In this document: positions 1 to 10,780 of the stretch, piece by piece | How the letters are laid out: every line of letters begins with the position of its first letter | Numbering within the stretch: position 1 is the stretch's first letter | Source: Tipula vernalis | Lineage: Eukaryota > Arthropoda > Insecta > Diptera > Tipulidae | Direction of reading: 5' to 3' | DNA: 64,000 nucleotides | Assembly (NCBI GenBank): GCA_958295665.1 | Contig: OY282558.1 | Coordinates: 33,005,045-33,069,044 of the forward strand | Notes under the pieces: model-generated | Told to the model about the DNA's origin: nothing | Database searches by the model: none | The model's input: only the letters and a program-made list of their open reading frames with translations | Translations under genes and position numbers: made by a program

Positions 1-797
1 AATTTGCGAGGTATTATTTACCTCAATTATAAGAAACTATCCTTTTGGATATGGACAGATACGGACGTTTGACTGTCGTCGATCGATTGAGCTGGACAAT
101 AAATATCATCTAAATAAATTTGAAAAGTGATCCGGCGAGAGAGGGAACGACACACATTTTTTTGAAATTTAAGCGTTTAAGGAATGGATGATTGAAGGCA
201 ATCAGAATTGCATTTCAAGATAAGTGTCCTTCGCAAAAATTTAATTTGCGGAAATTAAATATGTGTCATTCTGCATAATTTCTGGTGGAAAAAGTGTCTG
301 CCACTGGGCGCTTTCAGGTCCGCCAACTGTTGACAATAAGTTGAGTAAAATAAACACGTTCTTTTCTGAATGCAATTGATTTTAATTGTAACCTTTACTA
401 AAATTTCATTCGCATTAGGAAATTTAGTACCAAGATTAGGTAGTTAGAACAATTATACAGCGTTTTATAAACTAATTTACTTTGTTCCAATAACAATGAT
501 TAATTTTTATTGCCGTATTTCTTTCTTTTATATGCATATCTGTAGCCGCTGAAAGGAGCCACCAACAACAGATCTCGTATTCATTACACTCTACATAGCC
601 AAACAGAAAAACCGCTGAAGAAACATACGACAGAAAATTATTCCTATACTGCACACAAATCCTGCAACGGTACAATTTTAAGTAGCTTAATTTATCTGAA
701 GCGTCAACGAGGTTTAATCAAAGCACGTGGTAAAATCGGCAAATCAGCCATTTTATAATTTTTCGTTTACTGTACAAAATAGGTAACATGATTGATG
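1..797. other. Intergenic, no gene recognised
   Basis: AT-rich sequence with only short open frames. The segment near 120-330 is slightly richer in GC but has no recognisable coding pattern. I see no transposon ends, tRNA or tandem repeat here. Confidence 0.5.
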
Positions 798-799
798 TT

Positions 800-954
800 T
801 CGAATTTTTATGTAATATGAATCGAATGTAATAATGTGTATCAAATGAATGTATCGAATGTCTGGTTATGTTGCTGTTTAAGTAATTTATTCGACAAATA
901 CATTTGATACACGTTAGTACGTACATTCGATTCATATTAGGTACATAAAATTCG
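800..954. repeat. Imperfect inverted repeat (hairpin/MITE-like)
   Basis: The left arm (about 800-847, starting TCGAATTTTTATGTAATATG) is the imperfect reverse complement of the right arm (about 901-954, ending near ATTCGATCC). Both arms carry the words ATATGAATCGAATGTA and GTGTATCAAATG in opposite orientation, with a loop of about 50 bases. It could be a small miniature element or a fold-back relic. A microRNA-type hairpin is conceivable, but the arms are longer and more mismatched than a typical pre-miRNA. Confidence 0.6.
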
Positions 955-1107
955 ATCCGTCTCAACAATATCACACCTATGTGTACATACTTGAATAGAC
1001 TTCATTTGAAGCATATTTATATTTAAAATTTTTAATTTTCTTCCTAACCGTAAATTAATACTTTAAAAATTCTACTACTTTTACTAGTTGTAAAATTCTT
1101 CACCTAC

Positions 1108-1292
1108 CCGCATTGTTGTCGTTATACGACACGTCATACGTGATTGTTGATTGCCTTTTATCGTTAGTTGATCTAATCTAACTCTTCCGGAATGCATCGG
1201 CGGAAGACGCTTCACCCTCGTTTGGACAAATGGCTTAATGACTAATATACGACCGATTTTTTCACGAGTTAAGAACAAATTGTTATATTCAA
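1108..1292 (-). CDS. Possible coding exon of an unidentified gene
   Basis: A frame open on the minus strand encodes about 60 residues with a balanced, basic composition (for example EKIGRILVIKPF and KRLPPMHSGRVRLDQL), unlike the Lys/Asn/Ile/Phe-rich chance frames around it, and the segment is GC-richer than its flanks. A donor-like GTAGGT follows at 1107-1102. An acceptor could be the AG at 1294-1293; the alternative AG at 1298-1297 would bring in an in-frame TGA. I do not recognise the protein. It could be one exon of a neighbour downstream of dpp, or a chance open frame. Confidence 0.2.
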
Positions 1293-1355
1293 CTCACTAA
1301 AATATTATCTTTAATTTCCAGCTTTATTTTTGGGTTATCTTTATCTATCAGTGTA

Positions 1356-1720
1356 CACCACAAAAATTTGGCGATCAATTTCAGCAAAGGAAATATTAGG
1401 AAACTTGTGAGTTTTCTCTCAGGTCACTGTAACCTGAGATATCATTTGAACAAAATGAACCTGTCCACAGAGACGGAGTGCCGACTCTGTTTGGAAGAGA
1501 CAGAAACCGCAGAACACATACTATGTGAGTGTGTTGCTCTGTGCACACGGAGGTGGATTCATTTTGAAGAGAGGTATCTGACCCCGGAGAAATGTAAATT
1601 GGCCTCTATAAACAGCATTCTCGCCTTTATTAGAGAGGTGGAGAAGCTCCTGGAGTAACAGTACCCAATAGCACAAAAGATCTTTTAGGTCGTAGTGCTA
1701 GCCGCTTTTGGGCAGGGACG

Positions 1721-1751
<31 letters not shown>
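1356..1751 (+). mobile_element. 5'-truncated non-LTR retrotransposon insertion with poly(A) tail
   Basis: The insertion is delimited by a perfect 13-bp direct repeat, ATCTATCAGTGTA, at 1343-1355 and again at 1752-1764, the target-site duplication. Between them are the 3' end of an open reading frame, about 60 bp of 3' UTR and an A-tract of more than 30 bases ending the element. This is the classical product of target-primed reverse transcription with early 5' truncation. The intact duplication and long A-tail suggest a fairly recent insertion. Confidence 0.9.
1368..1658 (+). pseudogene. C-terminal end of a non-LTR retrotransposon polyprotein (RNase H / CCHC-like tail)
   Basis: This frame of about 96 residues reads LSGHCNLRYHLNKM, then CRLCLEE-TETAEHILCECVAL. 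That is the usual C-terminal sequence of insect non-LTR ORF2 proteins: the end of the RNase H domain (the 'L(S/T)GH' segment) followed by a Cys/His cluster (CxxC ... H ... C). Reverse transcriptase and endonuclease are missing because the copy is 5'-truncated just upstream of this point. A TAA stop ends the frame, followed by the 3' UTR and poly(A). It has no start of its own and is not a functional gene. Confidence 0.8.
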
Positions 1752-1755
<4 letters not shown>

Positions 1756-1861
1756 ATCAGTGTAGATACTACCATCGGGTGACAATATAATACGGAAACT
1801 CATTAAATTCCAAGAAAAATTAAAAATTTACTAAAATTATCAGCAGCAGTTCGAAGCATTT

Positions 1862-2392
1862 CTATCTTTCAGTAATACGGTGGCCGTTGCTTAACGTCGA
1901 TAAATGATGAATTTGAGCGGTAGCTTTCTCACAGCGGTGGAGCTTTTCGGGATGTGTTTTTGGCCACACACGGTCATTTTGACAATTGTAGCATTGTTCA
2001 ATTGTGAACAGCTTCTCATTAGTAAAAATAATTTTTCTGGATTTTTTACCCCCGAAACGCTTCTGTACCACTTTGCATTTTTCAAAGTTGTTAAGGTTTT
2101 ATTTGCCTGTTTTTCGAACTGTTTTACGATTTACTTCAAGAATCCTGGCTAAAAGACGCATCTTGATTTGCGGTTTTCGATGAATCCGACATTTGCTGAT
2201 GTTGCGGAGCTGTAGAGTGTTGACGGTGCGTGGACGATCTCTTTCTGGGCGGTCCGAAAAACAACCTAATTCCCGGTATAGATTTATTGCTTTAAAGGTC
2301 GATGAACGAGGAACACGAAGGCTCGTTTTTTTTTTTGATGATTTTCCAGCTTCGTACAGTTTGATAGTAGCGAAACTACTTTTGTTAGACAT
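1862..2392 (-). pseudogene. Broken Tc1/mariner-superfamily transposase
   Basis: On the minus strand the N-terminal part starts at 2392 (MSNKSSFATIKLYEAGK) and contains a helix-turn-helix region (VPRSSTFKAINLYRELG), a basic linker (DRPERDRPRTVNT) and a second helix-turn-helix (MRLLARILEVNRKTVRK). After an internal gap near 2100 the frame resumes with RKIIFTNEKLFTIEQ, the region of the first catalytic aspartate (here Asn, FTNEK for the usual FTDEK), then NCQNDRVWPKTHPEK, typical of one mariner-like branch. The second D and the final D/E are missing. Frame changes, the lost linker and the D-to-N change mean it is inactive. I could not find convincing terminal inverted repeats. Confidence 0.75.
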
Positions 2393-3937
2393 GATAACTG
2401 AAAAAAATGAAAGGAATAGAAAATTGATTTTTTTAATGAAGTGACTTCCTTTATTTTACGTTAAATACATTAAAAAGAAAAATTTGAAGAAGCATTTTAG
2501 ATGAGAAACGAAAATAATTTAAAAACAGTTTCCATATTTGATTGTCACTCAGTGACTTTACACAATGAAACAGTGAAAATCTTGCAACAAGTGTTATGTA
2601 ATTTTACTGTTATATTAAATTTGGCATTTATCAAAAGTATATTTCATACAAATACTAGCATATTCGATGCAGAGCTGAAACCAAAAATGCGCATGCCCAT
2701 TTATACGTTTTTATTGTTCATCGATGTACAACGACGCAATTTAAATTTTATTTTGAGGTAAACGGGCGATTCAAAATAAACTTAAATCAATTATAGTAGT
2801 ATTCAACTCTAGCTGGAATTCTGGCAGTTCACGCGCAGAAAAAATACATAGGTTCCTAGTTCATGGCAAAATTTTTCCATAGGCGTGGAATTTTCTTTTA
2901 CCCTATTAGTTTATAAATACATGAAATGAAAGATTCGAATAAGACTGTACTATGATACAATATTTGTTGTAGAGCTTGCAACCAAAATAAATTCACATGC
3001 GCAAGAACATTTTTTTTGTACGCAATAAAAACAAAATGCTGAAAAGCCATATTTAGCGTTTCGATATCAATTAGTATTAGTTCGTGTGTCAAGTATTAGT
3101 AACGCAGTGTAACTATGTAGTAAAAAAAGTAAAATTTGTATAAAAACTAAAATTATCGTGCCTATCATAAAATGAGAATTACCCATGAGGATTTTATGGG
3201 CTCATGTTAAACATATTCTTGTCGATTATACATAGAATCCGCGGGAACGAATGAATCGTGGGTCGAAAACTGCAAATAAAAAAAAAATCCAAAGCAATAA
3301 TTTTATATCACAGTTTCATTGAAAATCCTTTGGGTTTTTATTCATAAAAAAAATTGTTTTAGTATCGCGACAAAATTATTGCGTTTCTACGGAGAATGAA
3401 GAAATTTAAATTTTAATTTTCCAGGATACTTTGATTTACGACATGATTATGCATATAAAATTTGGTTTTCATTTGTAAGTATTTAAATGAATTATTTCGA
3501 TGTGAAATTCGTGAAATTTTTGTTAAATGTCACAGCAAAGCGTTACAACTCCTCTAGTGGTATCGTTTCGACCTTCCTATAGTAATGGTAACTTTTCTTT
3601 GATTATCACGATCAAAAACATGTTGACGTTTGTCAAAACTCGTAATAGATGCAGATACTCCTGACATGACTTCAACTTCTATAGGATCTGTTTCACCTAC
3701 ATTCGGAATGGAAATGTTTTAGGTGGCCCAGAAGGGTGCTAGTGTTCCCATTGGTTTTATATTATATATTACACTTCGAACATATTATTGCAAACTTTTA
3801 CATTTATCTCGTTTAAAAAAATTGCCGACACTAATAATTTTACATTTAGGCAGCAGGAACGAAGATGAAACCGCAACAAGCAATTAAAACAATGACATAT
3901 ATAGTACTATCGATTATATGACACTTTGCTCATTTTA
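2393..3937. other. Intergenic, no gene recognised
   Basis: Only short chance open frames. I see no splice-supported exon, transposase motif or tandem array. The 3540-3740 part has slightly higher GC without a coding pattern. Confidence 0.5.
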
Positions 3938-4174
3938 ATTTTCCGAGGTTCCCCATATGAAATTAGACTTGATTATTTTTTTTAGCTATAACTACTAAGG
4001 CACACTAATTGAAATACTTTCCAGACATGACACTTTAAAGGTTGAATTTATACAAATTTTAAAATTTTGTATGGGCCTTTTATTCAAACAAATTTCTCGG
4101 GCTCCCCACGTGAAACTTGCCCTGATAATTTTTCTAGATTTAACATTAGCTAGGCACACTAATTGAAATACTTT
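3938..4174. repeat. Diverged tandem duplication, about 150-bp period
   Basis: Two direct copies are visible: about 3938-4023 and 4091-4174. Both contain a TTTCTCGG/TTTTCCGAGG start, the word CTCCCCA or TTCCCCA followed by GTGAAA/ATGAAA, and both end with the identical word GGCACACTAATTGAAATACT. The function is unknown; it is probably part of an unnamed transposable element. Confidence 0.6.
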
Positions 4175-4384
4175 TCATTCCTATGGTAATCATAACCAAG
4201 AACGTAAAATCACTTCATGAAAATAGCCCTTGTAGGTTGTTTTGTTAATTTTTCATTTTACTTAAAATATGTCGGTTGATAACTTTCGGCTGAGATAGTA
4301 AACTGGCGGTCAAAGATATAGGCAGAATGATCGATAATGCAGTATTATTTGATACATGAAAACTGAGTACGAATAAAATTAATT

Positions 4385-4425
4385 TTTTGAAGTGAAAACT
4401 TCTTTAGGCGCTTTGGGTGATTTTT
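4385..4425 (+). repeat. Copy 1 of a 40-bp direct repeat
   Basis: It contains AGTGAAAACTTCTTTAGGCG followed by CTTTGGGTGATTTTT. A second copy in the same orientation lies at about 5980-6022, 1.6 kb away, on the other side of the hAT insertion. The pair may mark ends or 5' regions of Helitron copies, since the second lies just upstream of the Helitron remnant, but this is inference. Confidence 0.65.
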
Positions 4426-4609
4426 CTTGGATTGGTAAAATCTTATGAGTTCGTGTCACCGACATGCTAATTTTTGTTATTAATAAGTGACAATGCAACA
4501 CTGTTTTATTTGTTGCTGTGGTACTTACGTTGATATAGCAATAGCCTACTCTTTATTATTTGATGATTTTTATTAATACAAAAAAAAATCATTTTGTAAA
4601 CAAAGTAAC

Positions 4610-5704
4610 CAGCGTTACCACTCGAAAAAATTAAAATGTATCCAACTATTGGTAAAAAATGTATCCAAATGTATCCATTTTTTTTTTTTTTAAATAAAAC
4701 GTGATAATTGATAATTCTTTGGTTATTACTAAAGTATGTGCATTTGTATTTAAAAAACTAAATTAAATTATGTATAAAATTTATAGAGATAACTAAATTA
4801 AAATTATTTCCGGGTGCCGGTACCTAAACCTGACTCGTTTTATTGGAACTGGCCGATTTTTTTTATTCTTCCAATAACAATTCTTTTGCGGCCATAATTG
4901 AGTCCATCGTCTCGATTAACAGACGATTTCGATTTTTCGTTTTTGTATTATTCAAATCAGGAAAAATTCGCTCTGCTGCCGCCGAGCTATGAGGCAAACT
5001 CATTAAACTCAACATAAAGTTAGCCAATGTACCAAAAAGAAGCTCTCATATTGAATTTTTTATTGATCCAATTTTTACCCAAAATTCCCTGATGTTTGTT
5101 TTATCTAAATTTAGTAAGTGCGAGGATAACTACAGCACTTTCAGTTCGTCCAATACGTTATCTTTGTCAGTTTCATTTGCTAACAAATTCGGAAAAATAT
5201 TGACTAATGGAATTATGGAGGAAACATTTGATGACATTAAGCAATCAGGATTAATTAAAGATAATAATTTAAATGCCGGGTTGTTAAAAGCAAATCGGCG
5301 TTTTATTTGGAGGGCAAGTTCAATATAAAATGTTTTCACATTTCTTGCCACTTCCAAGAATTCCTCTTCATGCAACTGTTTAACTGCTAAAAATGATTGA
5401 ACGGCATAACCCATGCTTATTTCGGCCAATGATATGTGATTTTCTTCATTATCAAAATCGATGTCATTTACGTTGTTTCTTGATATTTTGGATGCAATTG
5501 GGGTTTATAAAGTTCAACCCTAGCAGCATGTAATTTCGATTCGGTATTTCAACAAAATAAATAATTTTTAAAAAATGTATCCACTTTGAATAAATTGTAT
5601 CCATTTTAGTTGTTTTTTGTTTTTTGAGTATCCAGTATCCATTTCTTAAAATTATTAAAATAATGTAACCAAATGGATACAATTGTATCCAAGTGGTAAC
5701 CCTG
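4610..5704 (-). mobile_element. Internally deleted hAT-superfamily transposon
   Basis: The ends are CAGCGTTACCACT (4610-4622) and, inverted, CAGGGTTACCACT (5704-5692), 12 of 13 identical. They are flanked by a perfect 8-bp target duplication AAAGTAAC at 4602-4609 and 5705-5712. An 8-bp duplication with CAG-starting ends is diagnostic of hAT elements. The motif GTATCCA is repeated near both ends (about 4639, 4662, 4671, 5578, 5600, 5628, 5635, 5684, and inverted at 5674), as expected for subterminal transposase-binding sites. At 1095 bp the element is too short for a full hAT gene, so it could only have moved with a transposase supplied in trans. Confidence 0.92.
4860..5465 (-). pseudogene. 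hAT transposase remnant (C-terminal part)
   Basis: On the minus strand, frames from 5465 downward give an alpha-helical piece (EISMGYAVQSFLAVKQ, then FYIELALQIKRRF, then FKLLSLINPDCL). Further on comes the hAT C-terminal dimerisation segment: FMLSLMSLPHSSAAAERIFPDLN, then KTKNRNRLL, then ETMDSIMAAKELL at about 4870-5030. The order and motifs fit the C-terminal third of an hAT transposase of the type related to ZMYM6/ZBED5-like genes. The N-terminal BED finger and first catalytic aspartates are absent, and a stop breaks the frame near 5050. It is contained in the deleted element 4610-5704. Confidence 0.75.
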
Positions 5705-5979
5705 AAAGTAACACAAAGCTTACTATGACATCCACAAATCAAACAAAATTCTTTCAAATCTTTTCGCATTAAATCATGCAAATTGTTGCATTTTCGTCGT
5801 TGTGATTCAGATTCGTGACAAATGAAAAATATTATCGATAATAAGCATACCACTAGTTATATTACTTGTTGACTTGTTTGACTGTAAAGATATATGTATG
5901 TACCTTATTAACTCGTGGAAGGTTGTACATTTTATAATAACGCATCTTCGTAAAGTTTTTTGAATATCTGGATTATAAT

Positions 5980-6022
5980 TTTTAAAGTGAAAACTTCTTT
6001 AGGCGCGTTGGGCGATTTTTTT
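5980..6022 (+). repeat. Copy 2 of the 40-bp direct repeat
   Basis: AAAGTGAAAACTTCTTTAGG followed by CGCGTTGGGCGATTTTT, near-identical to 4385-4425. It lies about 330 bp upstream of the first recognisable Helitron coding sequence, in the same orientation. Confidence 0.65.
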
Positions 6023-6339
6023 GTTTTCTTATTGTAAGATTGTAACATTAGTGCTGTGTATGTGTATATAAGTTAAGTTAAATTGACTACGTGGAAAGTT
6101 TAATGTGTGTATACTGTGCATTGTTTAAATTGAGTTTTATTTTGATTACATAGAACTACGAAGTGAGTACTAAATATGTTAATATTTTTAAATAGAAAAA
6201 TGAACAACAAAATCATAGCATGTATTTTCAAATATTTCCAACATTCGTACCAATATTTCCGTTTAAAAAATCTATCCCTAAAGAGCAAATAGAATCAGAA
6301 AATTACATACAAGGTAAAAATCGAATTCAGCATATTATT

Positions 6340-8030
6340 AGTCAGAAAGGAAAAAGGACCCTTTTGCAATAATTAGACAATATGGTAAACCAACAGTTTG
6401 CTAACGAAATAGGATGGGCCAAATTGCTACAATTATTGCATTAAAGGAGTACACTTATTAATGAAGAAGCAGTTACTTGCACGAGAAGTATAGAATTTTG
6501 TATTATTTCAAAAGAATCGAATTTCAACATCGGGTTAGTCCACATGCGCACATTTTAGCTAGGCTAGACAAGCTCCCGAAGACACACTTGGAAAAGATTA
6601 CAACAAAGCCATCGAACTCATAGACCTCCTTATATTAGTATCTGCAGCAGAGGCATCAGCTACCATTAAATTACAAACAGACAAGCATACTTTTACATGT
6701 TACAAAGGAGTAGCATCAAAAAGAATGAAAAAATGTAGATTTTAAGCTTCTTTTATGCCAATTAAGACAATAATGATTTTGACACCGATGAAAGACACCG
6801 AAGATGGATTTAAAGAGAACAAAGCAAAATATAATGGGCTCATAAAAAATTTGGAAAATTATGAATACGATGATTTCCAAACATTTTATGAAGATAATAA
6901 TATAAATACAGATCAGGAACAAGTTAATATAATTCGCGCAGGAATATATCCAGGAATTTATTTTATTTTAAAATCAAATTACACCGAGATAACAAGTCAA
7001 GAAGCTGCCTGATATTTATTGAGAGAGCCTATGTCAAAAAGTTCAATCATTATTGTCTATATACCGACTGTATGGCCCATTGAAAGACAAAGAATAAAAA
7101 AGACAATGAAGAAATTGAGTGAATTGGACGATGATTGCACAGATATATGGAAAGAAAATTGGTTCGACACCTACGGAAAAAGACCTGAAGATTTAGAAAA
7201 TATTTCTCTCGCGCAATTCATTTCTAAGTACTACACAAGAACACAAGAAGTAGGTAAATTTTTCGAAATTTTAACGAAGATTGGAAATGGAAATATTTTA
7301 GCGGAAAAAGAAATTCAATTAATGGAATCAATAGATTTAACACAAAAGAAGAAGTTCAATTAGTATGTCCTGACGGAAGTAGACTTACATATATTTACAA
7401 ATGCAGCGGTGAATGAGTAAAACCATTCCATTTTAAACTGTGTAGAAAATAAAATATCTTTGGCATCGGATGTTTTCGTTGGTTGTCATAATGCTGAACA
7501 AGAAAATTTCGTTAGGCAGAAGTTGCATAAAATGAGAACTGATGATACTGGTGGATTGCCTTACGATTTAAGTTTAGTTCTTAACCGACCTTACATGATA
7601 AGTAATAACATAGAGCACAATAAAACTATATTAGCGAAACGAAAACATTTTCCACTTATTTCTGCTTTGGGAATGTCTATTCACAAATTACAGGGAGGTA
7701 CTTCCTAGAGAAATAGTTTTCGTAGTTTAACAAGAGTAACGAGGATTTATGGTTACTACAGAAAATACTAGGGACAGCTGGAAATTTTGAATTGGTAGAA
7801 CAGAAATACATCTGAATGCTTCAGAAGCAGATAAGCATCACAAGAGATTAACAAGTAATCGAGAGGATCTAATGTTAGAATTAAAAAGGTTATAAAACAA
7901 TACACTACAAACCGTCACCAAAACTTTTCTTGAATTCATCTCTAACAGGATCAGATTATCTATATTTTCATTCAATTGCCAAAGTTTACATGCGCACATG
8001 CAGCTGATCTCCAAAAAAAACACCGTTATT
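6340..8030 (+). pseudogene. Decayed Helitron Rep/helicase gene
   Basis: Pieces in changing frames line up in the order of a Helitron protein. At 6510-6560 a Rep segment reads RIEFQHR-SPHAHIL, whose HAH (6543-6551) is the HUH metal-binding motif. It is followed by KLQTDKHTFTCYK and MPIKTIMILTPMKDTEDGFK (6755 on) and a stretch around SQEAAWYLLREPMSKSS (about 6990-7040). At 7019-7360 comes IVYIPTVWPIERQRIKKTMK. At 7460-7708 the helicase C-terminal part has GGLPYDLSLVLNRPYM and the motif V-like GMSIHKLQGGTS, then SLTRVT (motif VI-like). At 7945-8020 FSFNCQSLHAHAADLQ resembles the extra C-terminal domain of some Helitrons. The Walker A region of the helicase is missing, and stops and frameshifts occur throughout. 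Helitrons are rolling-circle transposons; this copy is dead. The precise 5' TC and 3' CTRR ends were not identified. Confidence 0.85.
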
Positions 8031-9866
8031 CCATAGTGTTAAATTTTCACTTCTGTCGGCAGTCCCCAATGACTGCTTATTTTATTCTATAATTCTAGTT
8101 GACAATTTTATTCGTGTTCCTTATAGTTATTACAAATAAATTATAATATCTGGAGGCTTATTTCATTTAAATAATTTTATTTTTGAAATACACTATTAAA
8201 AGATGTACACGCGCGCATACATTTTTTGCCCCAAAAGAAACGTGTCCAAAAACTTCACACCGGTCGGAATACTTCCGTATATGTATACATATATCATATT
8301 GTATTTTCGTACTATTTGTTATTATTGTTAAATAAAAAAAAAATGTTACTTACTTTGGTAAATAATTAAATTGAACAAGTTTCTGGTCGTATTCCTCATA
8401 AACTCAAATATTGCAGGTCAAACAGGTCGGTCGATACACCAGTATATATAATTCCCGGATCTCCAGTAGTAGGTAAACCAATACTAAAATGTTCTATTAT
8501 GCATATATATTCAACCCGTACCGTTGTTTTGGGCATGTTTAATTATCACAAAAAATTCAGAGTTGTTACAAAATTCCTAATGCCTGTTTTTATTTTTTAT
8601 TTATCATGTAAAAAAAAGGAGCGATGAAATTTGTGTTAATTAGTTGTAACTTAAAATTGTTTTTGTTTTTTTAGATTGAATATTTAAAAATTCCAGGTAT
8701 CATTTTGTGGTTGTAGAATACCTACAGCCATACATACATTTTGTCGTTGGCTTTATTTTTTTTTTTTTGGTCGTGTATCTAAGAATAAAATAAAACAAAA
8801 TATTTTTATTTATGTTATTTATTTTAATTTTTTATTTCTTTGATTTTGATTTTTTTTGTTTTTTGTTCTTTTATGTGTAATAAAATAAATTTTTGGATAT
8901 TACATTCTCGTAAGTGTAAAAAATAATAATAATTAATAATTCAATTGTGAATTGTGATATAACACTAAAATGTCTATTTTCAGTATTTTTTAAGTTAATA
9001 AATGAATCAATTTCATATTTTTTTTGTTTTTTTTTTTAAATTTTGTCGACATTAATATTTACATAAATAATTTTATAAATTTACATTTTTTTTATATTTT
9101 ACATAATTTAATCTTTATTTTCGGTAAAGATATAGTTATTTTCTTAAAATAAATGACTAAAACTGTTTTTTTTTTTATAATTATTATTTTAAATTCTTAT
9201 TTATTTACAAAATACATAACATTATTTTATGACACCTAAAAATTATAAAATGTACACTCAGTTCAATATATATATATATATATAAAATAAATTTACAACA
9301 TTATTGTAACATATTAATTTTAACACTCTTGTAAAATATTTATGCAAACTATTTGTGTTTTCTATATAATTGTAAAATAAATATTTATAATAACTAATTT
9401 TTTTCTTTAATTTAAATGGAATATCGATTCTTTTACAAAAAAAATTATATTCGGAATTAAAATAAATTCTTTCACACACACAAATTTCTTTTTTTTTTTT
9501 TAAAGTGTTCTCCTAAATTCCTTTCTAGCAGGTAGTTAATTATAATACACACAAAATAGATTGAGTTTATACTATATATAGAGTAAAGACTGTTTTATTC
9601 ATTCAACACTGGTCAGAGCAATTTTATTCAAATTATTTAACTTAATCAAAAATAAATAATTACACACACACTTTGAATAAAATTTTATATTTTAGAATTT
9701 TTTTTTTTTTATCTTAGTACGTATTGTGCTTCTTCAGGCCCGGCCATTTTTTTTTTTTTTTTTAATTTCTCCTAATCACATTTTGTATTGTTTAAAAAAT
9801 TTTGTACTTTATTTAAAATAGATAATTTAACTTTTTTTTTTATACAAAAAATAAAATAAAATTCAA
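8031..9866 (-). other. dpp 3' flank, probably including its 3' UTR
   Basis: Extremely AT-rich with long T-tracts on the plus strand (A-tracts in the sense of dpp). Many AATAAA signals exist in the dpp sense (TTTATT on plus, the nearest at about 9808-9813, some 55 bases after the stop, and more near 9592, 9624 and 8800-8900), so the poly(A) site cannot be decided by eye. The part near 8401-8520 is more balanced but shows no coding pattern. Confidence 0.5.
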
Positions 9867-10780
9867 TTATCGACAACCGCAACCCACAACTGTCATTTCA
9901 GGATAATTTTTTAGTACCACTTTATTTAAATCGTTTAAGTATAACATTGTCATCGATGTTAGATGCGTTGGTACACAACATGCTTTGGGCGCCATTATGG
10001 GATTTATTGAATTTACAAGCGTTTGCACTACAGCGTGATTGGTGGAATTTAAATGATCGGCCAATGGGAATGAACAATCACCTTGACAATAATATGCATC
10101 ATAACCAGGTGGTGCAACAATCCAGTCAGTCCAACCAACGTCTTGAAAGTCCACGTACAGTGGACGACGCTGGCATATTTCTTTTCGTCTAAATTTTTTT
10201 GATGCTCGCCTTGGACGATTTGCATTATTATGGTGATGATTACGTGTTTTACTATTACTACTATTATTATTATGATTATTACTGTGACTTAATGTATCTC
10301 TAATATTACGTGGCTTAAATCGTCCATCATCTGTGTATGTGAGTAATAATGGCTGATGATTCATCCACGTATCATTATCCTCATCTAGACTACGTTTTAA
10401 ACGTATATGTCGATGTTCTGGTATATCGTTGTTGATTTGTCGACCCGAACTTATATGAATTAAAATACCATAATTTTTTTTTGGTTCCTTTAACCATCGG
10501 TCAACCGCAGGTAATACATCCAATGATATTGTACCAGATTCATTTATTCTAATTTGTTTGGAATCGATTAGTAAAAAAATCGGTTCTCGTTTATTTTTAA
10601 TCCCCGGCCTTAATATGTCATACACTAACACACGATGCCGCATATTTCGTTTATTTGCAATACGATTTCGACTCAAATTTAGCTCGGCCGCTTTTAGTTT
10701 TTCATTGTTTGGTATACTTGATACATTAAAAAATAATCGAAACCGATGATGATGTAAAAATCTGATATCGATTTTGCTTT
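9867..10780 (-). CDS. dpp: decapentaplegic (BMP2/4-type ligand), coding exon 2: propeptide and mature domain
   Basis: Secreted TGF-beta-family morphogen acting through BMP receptors and Smads in dorsal-ventral and appendage patterning. This exon encodes residues 171-474 of a predicted 474-residue precursor (Drosophila Dpp is longer, 588). The start of the exon is set by the acceptor TTTATTGCAG ending at 10781. The joined reading [11 protein letters not shown] matches the conserved propeptide, followed by [27 protein letters not shown] and [13 protein letters not shown]. Furin-type basic sites are visible: RLKR before SLDED, and RPRR / KKFRRK just ahead of the mature part. The mature domain (about residues 373-474) has all seven knot cysteines: EIC, YYCQGDC, KACCVPT and the final VGCGCR. 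The conserved N-glycosylation site NST is in [18 protein letters not shown] stop at 9867-9869. The sequence looks under purifying selection and intact. Confidence 0.97.

Noticed and set aside
5464..5853. 129-residue minus-strand frame
   Set aside because: It crosses the right end and target duplication of the hAT element, so it cannot be one gene of common origin.
9947..10192. 81-residue open frame on the plus strand
   Set aside because: It is the opposite strand of the conserved dpp mature-domain exon; its openness follows from dpp codon use.
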